The notes beneath the pieces are model-generated. The model saw only the letters and a list, made by a program, of their open reading frames with translations, had not been told where the DNA came from and did not search any database. Shown piece after piece: positions 35,531-46,700 of a DNA stretch of 64,000 nucleotides (its first letter is position 1; every line of letters begins with the position of its first letter). This DNA is from Desulfobacterales bacterium (lineage in GTDB: Bacteria; Desulfobacterota; Desulfobacteria; Desulfobacterales; Desulfosarcinaceae), in contig JACRDD010000045.1 in assembly GCA_016218685.1 (NCBI GenBank), positions 1 to 64,000 of the forward strand. The letters run 5' to 3'. The position numbers were made by a program, and so were the translations under genes.

Positions 35531-35549
35531 TATGGCACGACATACCATA
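35531..35549. promoter_or_regulatory. Inverted repeat TATGG-N9-CCATA upstream of the cupin gene
   Basis: A perfect 5-bp inverted repeat (6 of 7 bp if extended) in the 128-nt gap between the signal peptidase and cupin genes, about 35 nt before the cupin start. Possible operator; short enough to be chance. Confidence 0.3.
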
Positions 35550-35624
35550 ATGCCTTGTGAATAAATGCCAAACACCAGCGGAAAGCGCCTTGACTTGGGT
35601 CAACTAGCGAAAGAAACAACCATT

Positions 35625-36488
35625 TCAGGGAATCATAGTCCCCACGCGGCTCCAGCGTACGTTGAATGCTTCCTTGTCCCAAGACCAGTAAATGCTATGG
35701 GCCTTGGCGCTCACCGATTCCGCGGGAACGAATCCCCAAAAGCGGCTGTCGTTGCTTTCGTCCCGGTTGTCGCCCATGACAAAGATAGCGTCCGGCGGGA
35801 TCTCGATTGGCCCGAAGTTGTCCCGGGGTTGTTGATTTGCTGCAAAGGTGCGACCGTCCACATGAATTTTATATGGCTCTTCTATGGCCTGATCATTGAT
35901 ATAGACCTGCTTGTCTCTAATTTCCAGGCGTTCGCCGCCAAGACCTACTACTCTTTTAATAAAATCTTTTTCGGGATCTACTGGATAGGGAAAAATTACG
36001 ATATCCCCTCGCTTCACCGGGGGACCAAACAGCAGCGCCTTTTTAGTAAGAATATGATCGCCCACTTGGAGGGTCTGTTGCATCGCGCCTGAAGGAATCC
36101 TGTAGGCCTGAACGATGTATTTCTTAATGATTGCGCCGGATAAGGGTTGTACAACAAACCCTGCAAATACCAAAATCAGCAGATAGACATACCAGCGGTT
36201 GTAGCGCTTAGGAGAATAGAACTCCTTGTTTTGACGCGCGATCCTCATGGCATCCGCGATGCAATAGATCGATAAGGCACAGACCAATACAACACAAACT
36301 ATAAGACCACCGGGGGTGGGTAAGAAGATCAAAATGCTGAGACAAACGGCACCAATCAAGCTTTTTGGAATAAAATAGAGAAACAGTCCTTTGCCAGCCC
36401 GGCCCGCATAAACATGCCCAAAGCCAATGGTTAAGAGCGATAGCAATCCGGCGATCCATGGTTTTCTGGGTTTGTTCGCAGCATCCAT
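35625..36488 (-). CDS. lepB: Signal peptidase I with extra N-terminal membrane domain
   Basis: 287 aa. Removes signal peptides on the periplasmic side of the inner membrane. The catalytic Ser is in YRIPSGAMQQTL (Ser133, with Ala where Ser is usual in PSGSM), and the general-base Lys is in DFIKRVVG (Lys178). VMGDNRDESNDSRFWGFV is the conserved box E. The first 110 residues hold about four hydrophobic helices, more than the one or two of standard LepB. Codon use looks less GC-rich than the flanking genes, a sign of possible transfer. Its ATG lies 3 nt after the stop of a truncated dehydratase/epimerase fragment. Confidence 0.92.
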   Translation of the reverse strand: MDAANKPRKPWIAGLLSLLTIGFGHVYAGRAGKGLFLYFIPKSLIGAVCLSILIFLPTPGGLIVCVVLVCALSIYCIADAMRIARQNKEFYSPKRYNRWYVYLLILVFAGFVVQPLSGAIIKKYIVQAYRIPSGAMQQTLQVGDHILTKKALLFGPPVKRGDIVIFPYPVDPEKDFIKRVVGLGGERLEIRDKQVYINDQAIEEPYKIHVDGRTFAANQQPRDNFGPIEIPPDAIFVMGDNRDESNDSRFWGFVPAESVSAKAHSIYWSWDKEAFNVRWSRVGTMIP

Positions 36489-36491
36489 ATG

Positions 36492-36608
36492 CTAATTGCT
36501 CCCATTGTAGGTGATGACCGTGCGACCGATATCCAACAATCGCCGGGCGATATATTTTCCGGAGTAGCCGTAAGCACCGGTTACGGCATGAATTTGTTTG
36601 TCAGGCAT
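36492..36608 (-). pseudogene. N-terminal fragment of an NmrA/NDUFA9-like NAD(P)-binding protein
   Basis: A 38-codon open frame, PDKQIHAVTGAYGYSGKYIA then RRLLDIGRTVITYNGSN and a stop. The first part is the Rossmann dinucleotide loop (VTGxxGYSGKYIARRLL) of atypical SDR proteins, which are normally about 300 aa. Only the first strand, loop and helix remain, directly against lepB. It is either a truncated remnant or a short leader peptide coupled to lepB. Confidence 0.65.
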
Positions 36609-36837
36609 GCGGACCTCGGGATAAAAAATGTGTTTGAGGGGTCGCCTTCCAGTTAGCGCGAACAGGGACCCGGCGTCAATCGATTACCTTGAACTCCTGT
36701 TGCCTTCCGTACGGCCGCCTTCGATTTCCGTGGGCAAAGGAGGGTTTGATGTTTCTGTCAAGGTATGCTGTAACGTACCCAAGCGGATGTGCCGGACCAT
36801 GACCATCCGGTCGATCCATCGAGAGGAGGCCGCATCC

Positions 36838-37281
36838 ATGGTCCATATGCGAAACATGCGCCCGGCGGTGGGCCAATCCGCCCTGTTGTTCCTGGCGGCC
36901 GGCATGTGGATCGGGGTGGGAAGCCTGTTGCTCACCTGGGCCTATCTCTGGCTCCACGCCGCTCCGGCGCAGGGCACCTTCGCGCTGGTGGCCTTGGGGG
37001 TGGCCGCGGCCCTGGTCATTCACCACTTCGGATTTCTGAAAATCGTGGATAAAAACCTTGCCCGCATTTTGCCCATGAAGGACAAGCGCTGCCTGTTTGC
37101 CTTCATGGGGTGGAAAAGCTATCTGAATGTTGCGGTCATGATCCTTCTGGGAATCTTTTTGCGCCACTCTCCCATTCCCAAACCCTATCTGGCAGTCGTC
37201 TACATCGGCATCGGCCTGGCACTTCTGCTTTCCAGCGTGCGCTATTTGAGGATTCTGATCGGCCAACGCCATTGTTCATGA
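36838..37281 (+). CDS. Small membrane protein, four predicted helices
   Basis: 147 aa with hydrophobic helices at SALLFLAAGMWIGVGSLLLT, TFALVALGVAAALVIHHFGF, YLNVAVMILLGIFLRHSPI and YLAVVYIGIGLALLLSSVRY. The start at 36838 is chosen because AGGAGG lies 8 nt upstream; the frame is open to 36628 without coding character. Function unknown. The end overlaps the convergent kinase-fusion gene by 6 nt. Confidence 0.65.
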   Translation: MVHMRNMRPAVGQSALLFLAAGMWIGVGSLLLTWAYLWLHAAPAQGTFALVALGVAAALVIHHFGFLKIVDKNLARILPMKDKRCLFAFMGWKSYLNVAVMILLGIFLRHSPIPKPYLAVVYIGIGLALLLSSVRYLRILIGQRHCS

Positions 37282-38904
37282 CCCCGGAGATGGATCTTTA
37301 CGGTCAGAACAACAAGTAGCCGGGGTTCGATCGTGCCCGAGGCGTTCGGCGGCCGCCATGATTTTCAGAATGTTGCCTTCCACCGTCTGCGCGGTGTCGA
37401 TGCGCAGACAACGCTCCGGGGGCAGTTCGTCCAGGGGTTCGAAACTGGCCTTGAACGGCTCGAAATGCTGCCTTCGGGCATCCGAAATTCCCTGATGCGA
37501 TTCTCTGGCGTCCAGGCGCGCGATCATCGTGGCGTCCGCGCAGGCGCATTCGATGAAGAGCCATCCTGCATCCATGTCCGTGGCCAGGCGCACCGCCTCT
37601 TCGCGCCGGCGCCGGCCGCCGAAGGTGGCGTCCAGGATCACCGAACGGCCCTGGGCCAACTGCTCCTGGGCCAGCAGCAGCAACCGGCCATAGGTCAGGC
37701 CCGAGGCCTGTTGGGAATAGATGCCTTCCTGGTAGGGTTGGACCTGGGACACCTGGGCCTTGTGACTGAAGAGTTCCTTGCGGACCACGTCGGACTGAAG
37801 CACGATTACATCCAGGTGCTTTCCCAGGGCCGCGGCAATGGTGCTTTTGCCCGAAGCCGGCAAGCCGCACACCACCCACAGCACCGGCCGGGAGTAGCGC
37901 AGGGCATAGCCGAAGGCCATCTCCTGGTAGCAATGGATCTCCCGCATCAGCGGCCCCCGTTGCCCCGCATCGATCTGCTCCAGCCGGAAGCAATTGATTT
38001 TCAGACGCACCATGGCCCGGTAGCATTTGTAGAAATCGATCAGCGTGTAAAGATCGTTGTCGCCGCCGGCCGTCACATAGGCCGTCAGGAAGGCGTCGGC
38101 CACGGCCGCAAAGCCCAGGTGATCCAGATCCATGGCCAGAAAGGCCAGGTCGGCGGCCACGTCGGCAAACCGGAAGCGATCGTTGAACTCGATACAATCG
38201 ATGATTTGAATGTCACCTTGATCGAAATAGATATGGTCGGTGCGCAGATCGCCATGGCCGTCGCGGATATGGCCGCCGGCCATGCGGCGCTCGAAGAGCC
38301 TTTTGCGCCGGTATAAGAAAGCCCGCGTGGCGGCCCGGATGATCTCCAGGCAGCGGCGGTCGAGCACGTCGCCGGCATAGGGTTCGAGCTGGGTGAAATT
38401 CTCCTCGCAGTTATGCCGCACCGTCTCCCAGGCGCCCACCGCGGCGGTTTCGCCATCCTGGCGCGCCTCGGCGTAAAAACGCGCCAGGCGCCGGGCAAGG
38501 TCGGTCACGGCGTCCGCCCGCAAACCACCGGCAAGCAGTAAGCGGTCCATGGCGGCCGCCTCGGGCAGCCGGCGCATCTTCACCGCATACTCCACCACCG
38601 GCCCGGTCCCTGCGAGGCGATAGCCATTGTCGTCATGGGTGATGGCCACCACATCCAGGTAGACATCGCGGCTCAGGCGGCGGTTGAGGACCACCTCCTG
38701 GCGGCAGTAATAAAGCCTCTTTTCAAGGGAAGTAAAATCGAGAAAGCCCAAATCCAGCGGCTTTTTGATCTTGTAGACAAAATCGCCCGCCAGGGCCACG
38801 ATGGAGATGTGGGTTTCCCGGACTTCGACGCGGTCCACCGGGTGGGGATAAACATCGGGATTGCGCAAGGCAGCGATGATGGCCTGCTGGGGGTGCGGCG
38901 TCAT
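37276..38904 (-). CDS. Aminoglycoside-phosphotransferase-like/P-loop ATPase fusion protein
   Basis: 542 aa with two kinase-type domains. Residues 1-335 resemble the APH/COG2187 family (DGHGDLRTDHIYF as the catalytic loop and IIDCIEFNDRFRFADVAADL as the metal loop). Residues 340-520 are a P-loop kinase (VVCGLPASGKSTIAAALGKH, LQSDVVRKELF). This COG2187-COG0645 combination is widespread; substrates are unknown and are probably small molecules rather than antibiotics. It is transcribed toward a convergent membrane-protein gene. Confidence 0.87.
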   Translation of the reverse strand: MTPHPQQAIIAALRNPDVYPHPVDRVEVRETHISIVALAGDFVYKIKKPLDLGFLDFTSLEKRLYYCRQEVVLNRRLSRDVYLDVVAITHDDNGYRLAGTGPVVEYAVKMRRLPEAAAMDRLLLAGGLRADAVTDLARRLARFYAEARQDGETAAVGAWETVRHNCEENFTQLEPYAGDVLDRRCLEIIRAATRAFLYRRKRLFERRMAGGHIRDGHGDLRTDHIYFDQGDIQIIDCIEFNDRFRFADVAADLAFLAMDLDHLGFAAVADAFLTAYVTAGGDNDLYTLIDFYKCYRAMVRLKINCFRLEQIDAGQRGPLMREIHCYQEMAFGYALRYSRPVLWVVCGLPASGKSTIAAALGKHLDVIVLQSDVVRKELFSHKAQVSQVQPYQEGIYSQQASGLTYGRLLLLAQEQLAQGRSVILDATFGGRRRREEAVRLATDMDAGWLFIECACADATMIARLDARESHQGISDARRQHFEPFKASFEPLDELPPERCLRIDTAQTVEGNILKIMAAAERLGHDRTPATCCSDRKDPSPGS

Positions 38905-41142
38905 GGTATGGCCCTCTTTGCGAATAGCGCGTTGCTATGTCACATCCCGGCGCTCTGGCGCTCTGTACATGCAGCGAACACACCCGCATTGATGCGGCGC
39001 CACAAATTGTCGCCACCCGGCCGCCGGACGGCATCCACGCCGATCACCGGCACCGCGCCCATCAACGCATTGGCAACCAGCACCTGGTCGGCGGAGAGGA
39101 GTTCTGCGGGTTGCACCGGGCGCTGAACGGTGGTGTAGCCCCAGGTTTCCAGCAGCCGGCAAGCGGCAGCGGCCATCACCCCGGGCAGCACGGCGGTTGA
39201 TGTTGGCCGGACGACTTCCCGGCCCTGGACGACCAGCAGGTTGGCCGTGTTGGTTTCCGAGACCGTGCCGTCGGGATTGAGAATCAGGGCCTCGTCGAAA
39301 CCGTTGGCCTGGGCCCACTGGCCGGCCCGCAGATAATAAAGATAGTTGAGCGTCTTGTGTTCCGCAAGCGGCGTTTGACGGGCATGGGGATAGGTGCCCA
39401 GCCGCAGCCCCTGGTGCGCCTTGTCCGCCAGGCGGTGGGTGTAGGGCCGGACCGTGACCAGCAGGGTGTGATCCCAGGGGGCGGCCGCGCGACTGCCCCG
39501 GGTGGCCAGGATCTTGACCGCCGCGCAGCGGTCGGCAAGGCCATTGGCGTCAAGCACCTGGCCGATGACCGTCTCCCAGGTGACATCGGGCGGGTCGCTG
39601 GGCATCAAGGCCCGCCAGGTGGCGTCGAAGCGCGCTGCGTGATCGGCCAGAAGCGGTGCCCGGCCGCGGTCCGCCCGGATGGTTTCGAAAAAACCGTGGC
39701 CGTAGAGCAAGCCCTGGTCGCTGACCGGCACGGCGGCCTGGGCCGCGGGCAGCAGGCGGCCGTTGCACCAGACCATGACCGGGTCGGCGTCCTCTCCCGC
39801 CTGGCAGGCGGCTATCAGCGTGCGGCCTTTGTGCAGCGTCTCTTCGTATTCGGCCGCTGGATCGGAATCGAAGACCACGCCGCCGCCCACCGAGAAGCAT
39901 AAGGTATCGCCGGTCACCGTGGCCGTGCGGATGGCGATGGAGAGATCCATGCGGTCATCGAAACCGATGTAGCCGATGCTGCCGCAGTAAAGGTGACGCC
40001 GGCACGGCTCCAGCTCGTCGATGATCTCCATGGCGCGCACCTTGGGGCAGCCGGTGATCGAGCCACCCGGGAAGACGGCCCGCAGCAGATCCACGCTATT
40101 GGTCTTCTCTTCCAACTCCCCCTCGACGATGGAGACCAGATGGTAGACATTGCGGTAGGTCTCCAGGCGCTTGTGCTCGGTGACAGCCACCGAACCGGCC
40201 CGGCACACCTTGCCCAGGTCGTTGCGCAGCAGATCCACGATCATGGAAAGCTCGGCGTCATCCTTGGCGCTGGCGGCCAGCTCGGCGCGCAGGGCCGCAT
40301 CCTCTTGGGCATCGCGGCCCCGGGGCCGGGTGCCTTTGATCGGGCGGGTTTCGACGCGGCGGCCGCTCTGGAGAATGAAGCGTTCGGGCGAAGTCGAAAG
40401 AATCTGGTGATCGCCGGCCTGGATGAAAGCAAAGAAGGGCGCCGGATTGTGCTGCCACAGGTGACGGAAGAGCGCGAAGCTGTCTCCGGTAAAGGGGGCG
40501 CTGAAGCGTTGGGAGAGATTGACCTGGTAGACATCGCCGGCCCGGATGTAGTCGATGATGCGCCCCACGGCCGCTTCGTAGGCCGGCCGGGTGAAATTGG
40601 CCGACAAGGCGGCGGCCGGCAGGCAGAACGGGGCGGCGGCCGGCGCCGGTACCCGAAGCAATTGGTGGAATTTCTCCAGCAGAAGATCGATCTGCCGTTC
40701 TTCGCCTTGGCGTACGGGAATGCGGACTTCGGTGGTACCGCGCTGCCGGTCGTGCACCACCAGCAAGGATGGCGCGTGCAGCAGCAGATGGGGCAGGCCC
40801 AGGTCATCGACGCTGGTGCGGGGCAAGGTTTCCAGTTCATCCTTGAGATCGTAGGCCAGATAGCCCATCAGGCCGGCCGCCAGGGGTGCCGGCCAGGCCC
40901 CGGCGGGCAGCCGCAGGGCGTCGAGCACGGCGGCCAGGGCATCCAGCGGCGTTGTCGCCCAAGGCTGCGTCACGCCATCCACCTGCAAGCGCATGGCATG
41001 CCCCCGGCCGGAGAGACTCAGCCAGGGCCAGAGGCCCAGCAGGTGATAGCGGGCGCTGTCCAGATCGCCGCCGCTGAGCAGGGCCACCGTGCCGGGCAAC
41101 GGGGCGCAGCGCGCCACCAGGTCGATGAAGGGTTCGTTCAGC

Positions 41143-41808
<666 letters not shown>

Positions 41809-42018
41809 GCCATCCTCCCCAAATACAAAAGCCACCGAGACATGAGTCTGGGTGGCTGGGCCTGTTTCATAACTCATTGCGATCAGGCCGTTGAAAATGA
41901 TGGCCTGGATGGCATTGCTGTTTTGGGCAGTGATAAGCCGAAAGCGGCGACCGGGTCAACAAAATTTAACGGCAACCGTTTTTCTTAACCCGACAGCAAA
42001 AACGAACCCCACCGTGTT

Positions 42019-43383
42019 TCATGTGCCTGATGGTGCTCCCTCGATGAGCCGTAGGGCATACTTCGTTAAGAGGCCGGTCAAAAAATAGGGCATGTTGAGC
42101 AGGGTAAAATTCTTTCCGGCCGGGGTGTGTGCTTTTTCCGCGCGCAACGGCCCTGCGTGGAGCCGGATGGCGAAGCCGTGATCTGTATGGTCGATGAACT
42201 GGTGCAGGGATCTCAGGGTTCCGGTTGGTCCCGCTTTTACTTCCACGGGGAGCAGCAGGTTCCCATGGGGAAGCAAAAAATCGACTTCGGCGTTGGATTG
42301 CTTCTTCTCCTTAACCCAGAATGCCAACGGGGCGGTGTCCCGCGTCGCGGCGGCCAGAAGTTCCTGCCCCACGATATGTTCGGCAATACGGCCTTGATGG
42401 AACGCATGCAGCTCTTCATACTTGAAGAATTCGCCTTGAAGTCCCGCCCGGTAGTTGACGAGGCCGGTATCCAGAAATTGAAGGCGCGGCGCTTTTTTCA
42501 GGTCCGCCATGGGGGGCGGCTTGACCGCGGTAGTGGGATACACGAGCTTTAGTAGCATGGCCCGTTCGAGCGTGCGCAAGGCTTCGCCCATCTCCCTGGA
42601 CTTGTAATGGGAGCGGCCAAATCCCTGGAACTTGATTCGGCCGCCGGCCTCGAAGGGGGCCGATTCAATGGCATGGCGAATGACCTGGGCGGCCGTTTCG
42701 GAACGGGCATACTTGACGACATCTTCCTGATACGCGGTCATCAACGACCGATAAATGGGGGCAAGCTGTACGACATCCCGGGATTGGGCGTAAACGGCAA
42801 CGACTTCGGGCATGCCGCCCACCAAGGCGTACCGGTGGTAGTGCTTCAGCAATACCGGGTGGGCGAAATCCGGAAACGGCACCGTATGGTAGGCTTCCAG
42901 CGCGGCGCGTTCCCCCAGGGCTTGAAGATATTCCTCGAAGGTGAGCGGGTGGAGGAACATGTATTGGACGCGGCCCACCGGAAAGCTGATTTGCTTGGCG
43001 CCCAGCATGGTTTCCAATAGGGAGCCGGCGGCGATGACGCGCAGTCGGTCGGCCGTCTCTTCGTACAAATACCGCAGCATCGTGACCGCTTCTGGCACCT
43101 GCTGGATTTCATCCAGGAAGAGCAGAGTCCGGCCCGGGACGATCTGGGTGTTTTTGGCGAGGCAGATGCTTTGCAGCAGTTCCTGGACGCTCAGTTTCCT
43201 TTTGAAGTGCGCCCCGTCCGCCTCCCTTTCCAGGTTCAGGTGGATAAAACGCTCGAAATCGTCGGCGAAAAGTTGCACCGCCGTGGTTTTGCCCACCTGG
43301 CGTGCGCCGCGTAAAATCAATGGCTTGGGGCGTTCCTGGCCAGCCCAATGCCTTAAATCGGTCAAGATGTTTCTATTGAACAC
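42019..43383 (-). CDS. AAA-type ATPase with DUF4143 C-terminal domain
   Basis: 454 aa. Walker A in PLILRGARQVGKTTAVQLFA, Walker B in RTLLFLDEIQQVPEAVTML, sensor-like LRVIAAGSLLETMLG, then the DUF4143 domain (LQFLDTGLVNYRAGLQGEFF, HIVGQELLAA, KQSNAEVDFLLPHGNLLLPV with an ExK-like EVK). This large family often behaves as a horizontally moving singleton, possibly a toxin or defence-type component; function is not established. It stands alone between pabA and the biosynthetic cluster, with direct repeats just upstream of its start. Confidence 0.9.
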   Translation of the reverse strand: MFNRNILTDLRHWAGQERPKPLILRGARQVGKTTAVQLFADDFERFIHLNLEREADGAHFKRKLSVQELLQSICLAKNTQIVPGRTLLFLDEIQQVPEAVTMLRYLYEETADRLRVIAAGSLLETMLGAKQISFPVGRVQYMFLHPLTFEEYLQALGERAALEAYHTVPFPDFAHPVLLKHYHRYALVGGMPEVVAVYAQSRDVVQLAPIYRSLMTAYQEDVVKYARSETAAQVIRHAIESAPFEAGGRIKFQGFGRSHYKSREMGEALRTLERAMLLKLVYPTTAVKPPPMADLKKAPRLQFLDTGLVNYRAGLQGEFFKYEELHAFHQGRIAEHIVGQELLAAATRDTAPLAFWVKEKKQSNAEVDFLLPHGNLLLPVEVKAGPTGTLRSLHQFIDHTDHGFAIRLHAGPLRAEKAHTPAGKNFTLLNMPYFLTGLLTKYALRLIEGAPSGT

Positions 43384-43398
43384 GCCCCACCTCCGCGC

Positions 43399-43446
43399 AC
43401 AAAGTCAACCCAACTTTGAGTGATTGTTGTAACAAAGTCAACCCAA
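43399..43446 (-). repeat. Direct repeat ACAAAGTCAACCCAA x2 upstream of the DUF4143 ATPase
   Basis: Two perfect 15-bp copies at 43399-43413 and 43432-43446, 33 bp apart (about three helical turns), within 65 bp of the ATPase start. On the coding strand each contains TTGACT, a -35-like hexamer. Candidate operator or promoter region. Confidence 0.6.
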
Positions 43447-43740
43447 TTTCTGGATGACCGCGTATCGAAGTCAGGGCAAGTTTGGGGCAATTCAATCCGG
43501 GGATGGAAACGAAAACTGAAAATTACCCTCCCCGGGGAGTGCCGCCATCGACGCGGCCATTACAGCACGCCGGGAATCGAGGTTCGTTCGTTGGCGAAAA
43601 ATAAGGATTTCTTTCACAGAATGGACACAGTTGTTGGGAAGAACCATCCATAGCCATTTTCGAAAGAGAAGTTCATCCTCCGGCCCTCATGGCATACCGG
43701 GCTGGTGTGGCCGTGCAGGGGTTATGGATCAGGCCGCATT
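43447..43740. other. Intergenic region with pabA fragment
   Basis: About 290 nt between the ATPase promoter region and the end of the MMPL gene. Apart from the 46-bp pabA-like copy at its right end I see no gene, hairpin or promoter. Confidence 0.5.
43678..43723 (+). repeat. 46-bp repeat, copy B (intergenic pabA fragment)
   Basis: Near-identical to 41465-41510 (two mismatches). It has no open pabA frame around it and ends 18 nt before the stop of the MMPL gene. The two copies bracket the DUF4143 ATPase as direct repeats 2.2 kb apart. Confidence 0.85.
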
Positions 43741-46700
43741 TCAGTCGGACCGGCGCGCGCATAGCCATAGCAGCTCTCCGTTGGTGCCCGAGGGGGCCGT
43801 CTTTTCGACGGTGAAGCCCTTGGCCGTCAAGAGGGCCTGAAGCGCTTCCAGCGATCGAAACCAGGTCGGCAGGCCGTGGCGCCTGTTCTTCAACTGGTCC
43901 AGCCAGAAGGACCAGGGCCGGGGCCGGGTCGGCCACATGACGGCGCGGATGACCAGGGGCGCGCCGGCTTTCAAATGCCCGTGCAGGCGCACCAGCGTCA
44001 ACGCAAGATGATCGTCGTTCAGGTAGTGCAGCATGTCCAGCATGAAGGCGCCGTCGGCCTCTTGGGAGATCGGCGGCAGATCGGGGGCCGCGCCTCGCAC
44101 CACGGTGCCGTCGGCACCCAGGGCCTGGGAGGAAACCCGCACTCGATCGGCGGAGGGTTCGATGCCGTAGAGCTTGACGCCGGGAAAGGTTTCGGCCAGC
44201 CAGCAGGCGGGCACACCGTAGCCGGTGCCAATGTCCACCAGGGTCCGGGGCGGTGCGGCAAAACAGGCGAGCTGCTCCGGCAGCTCACGGAACATGGGGT
44301 CCAATTGCAGCTTGAAGCGGGCGAACATGCGGGCATTGGGCTCCATGCGAGCATAGCGCGCACGGATGCGCTGTGCCAGGTCGGCCGAAGGGGGGAGCGG
44401 CCGCGGGGTTTCGAAACGCCACTTGAGCAGCGGCGGCAGAATCAGAAAAGCGCCCAGCAGCGAGTAACCGATGCCCAGAGCCCCGGCGATGCCGGCACTT
44501 TGCAACAAGGCGTGTTGGGCCATGGCCATGACGCCGAAACCGATCAGGGTGGAGCAGGCCGACATCACCACGGCCGAGCGGATCAGGGTGAAGGCCGGAT
44601 GCCGCGCGCGGCCGTAACGCTGGTAGGAGCGTACCACGAACAGGGAGTAGTCGATGCCCGTGCCCAGGACGATGACCGCCAGGATCAGGGCCGGGATATC
44701 CAGGGGCCGGCCCAGCAGGGAGAGGGTGCCCAGCGAGCAGACCATGGCAAACAGGACCGGCGCCAAGGCCATGAGGGTCAAGCCCACATCCAGGAAGAAG
44801 ACCAACAGCAGGATCGCCACGGCCGCGCCGATGATAGCCAACAGCTTGACGAAGGTGTCGAACAGCAAATGCCCCAACCGTTTGGAAAACAGGTTGGGAT
44901 CGAAGATCCGCGCCGTGTCGCGGTAGCGATCGTAAAAGCCGCTGTCCGTGTACGCCCGCGGCAGGATCAGGCCGGCGAACTGGCGCCAGGGTGCGTCGCC
45001 ACGGCCTTCGGCGACGCCCACCAGAGGCCTGAAGGCTGCGGGGATGCCGGGCGCGGGCAGCCGCGCTTCGGACGGGTCCAGAAGCGCAAAGAAAGGGTCG
45101 AAGGCCTGGGGCGTAAAGCCGGCTTGAATGCCGGCCGAAGACAAAGTCTGTTTCAGTTCGGCCACCCGGGGCGCCGTCCAGAACTCTTTCCAGGCGGCCA
45201 AGTTGGCGGCGCTGCGTTCGCTGCCCGGGAAGATCATGGAGGGCAGAAAGGCCTGGGCCAGCAGGGCCGGCTCCGGATCGGCCTCCAACTGGACCAGGAG
45301 GCGATCGTTGGCGTCCTGCAGGGCCGCCAGGGAGTCGGCTTCGGTCATCAGGAAGATCTTGCTGAAGATCTCTCCCCAGGTGGCCGTCAGCTTGGCTTCC
45401 GCCGCCCTCGTGGCCTGGCTGACGGTGTTCATGGCGCTGAGGTTGACGTCGAAATTGGGTTTGGCGAAGAGGAGCAGTCCGCCGAAGAGCAGCAGGGCGA
45501 TGACGGCGCCGGTTTTGCCGAAAGAGAAGAGGCGGTCGGCCACCCGCGGCAGCGGCAGGCCGCGTTCCCGCGAGGCCGGCAGCGACGGGAAGATCAGCGG
45601 AAAGATCGTATGGACGAATAGAAAAGCGAAGCAACTGCCCAGGGCGGAAAACAATCCCAACTGCCGGAAGATGGGAAAGTCGCTCAGCATCAAGGCCGTC
45701 AGTGCGCCCACGGTGGTCAGCTCGGCCAGCAACCCCACGGACCAGATCTCGTGGGCCGCCTCCTTGCCGAAGGTCTCCTGGGGCCGGTCGAGAAACAGCA
45801 GGTAGGCGATGCCCTGGTCCACGGCAATGGAGATGATAGCGCCGCCGAAGCCCAGCACCAGGATCGAGATGGAGGGCCGCAACAGGGCGAAGACAAAGAA
45901 GGCGACCATGGTGCCCACCAGGGCCGGCACCAGGGAGAGCAATCCGATCCAGGGCCGGGGAAAGGCCAGCAGTAGCAGTAAAGCGATGCCCAGGGTCGAG
46001 AAGAAAACCGCTTTTTGCACGTCGGCCCGCACGATGACTTCGTTGTCCAGGGCCGCGCGGTAAGCGCCCACGGGGGTCAAGCGCACCGCCAGGCCCTGGC
46101 CGGCAAAGCGCGCGCGAAAGTCTTCGCCCAGTTGCTCCAGATAAGCGGCCAGTTGACGGGCGGAGGCGCCGTCGGTGCCGGACACCTTGGGAACGGCGGT
46201 CAACAGGACGTGGCGACCGTCGCTGGAAAGCAGATGGCCCTTATAAATCCGAGCCGATTGGGTGGGGGCCAGGTTGATCATGCGGGCCAGAACCAGATCC
46301 TTGAGCCCCAGCGGGTCCAGGGCCAGCAGGCCGGCCTGGCCGATGCCGTCCATTTGCAGCAATCCCTGCTGCAGCGCGTCCACGCGCCGGGCCACCTTCC
46401 GCGGTTCGAGCAGCGGCCGGACCCGTTCTTCCAGCTCCCTGCGGGTGAAGAGCATTGGCAGGCGCTCGGCCACGCTCTGGGCCAACTGGGGCAAGACCTT
46501 GGCCACATCTTCCATGCCCACGCTCTTGAACAGGCCGCTGGCGCGCAATTCTGCTTCCACGGCCAGGGCGCAGGCCACCAGGTCGTCCGCATGGCCCTTC
46601 GCCAGCTCCAGGTCGATGGTCAACTGATCCTGGTAGGGGTGATGCTTGAAGATGTACATGGCATCCTGGATCACCGGATCGTCCTGGGGCAAGGAGGAGA

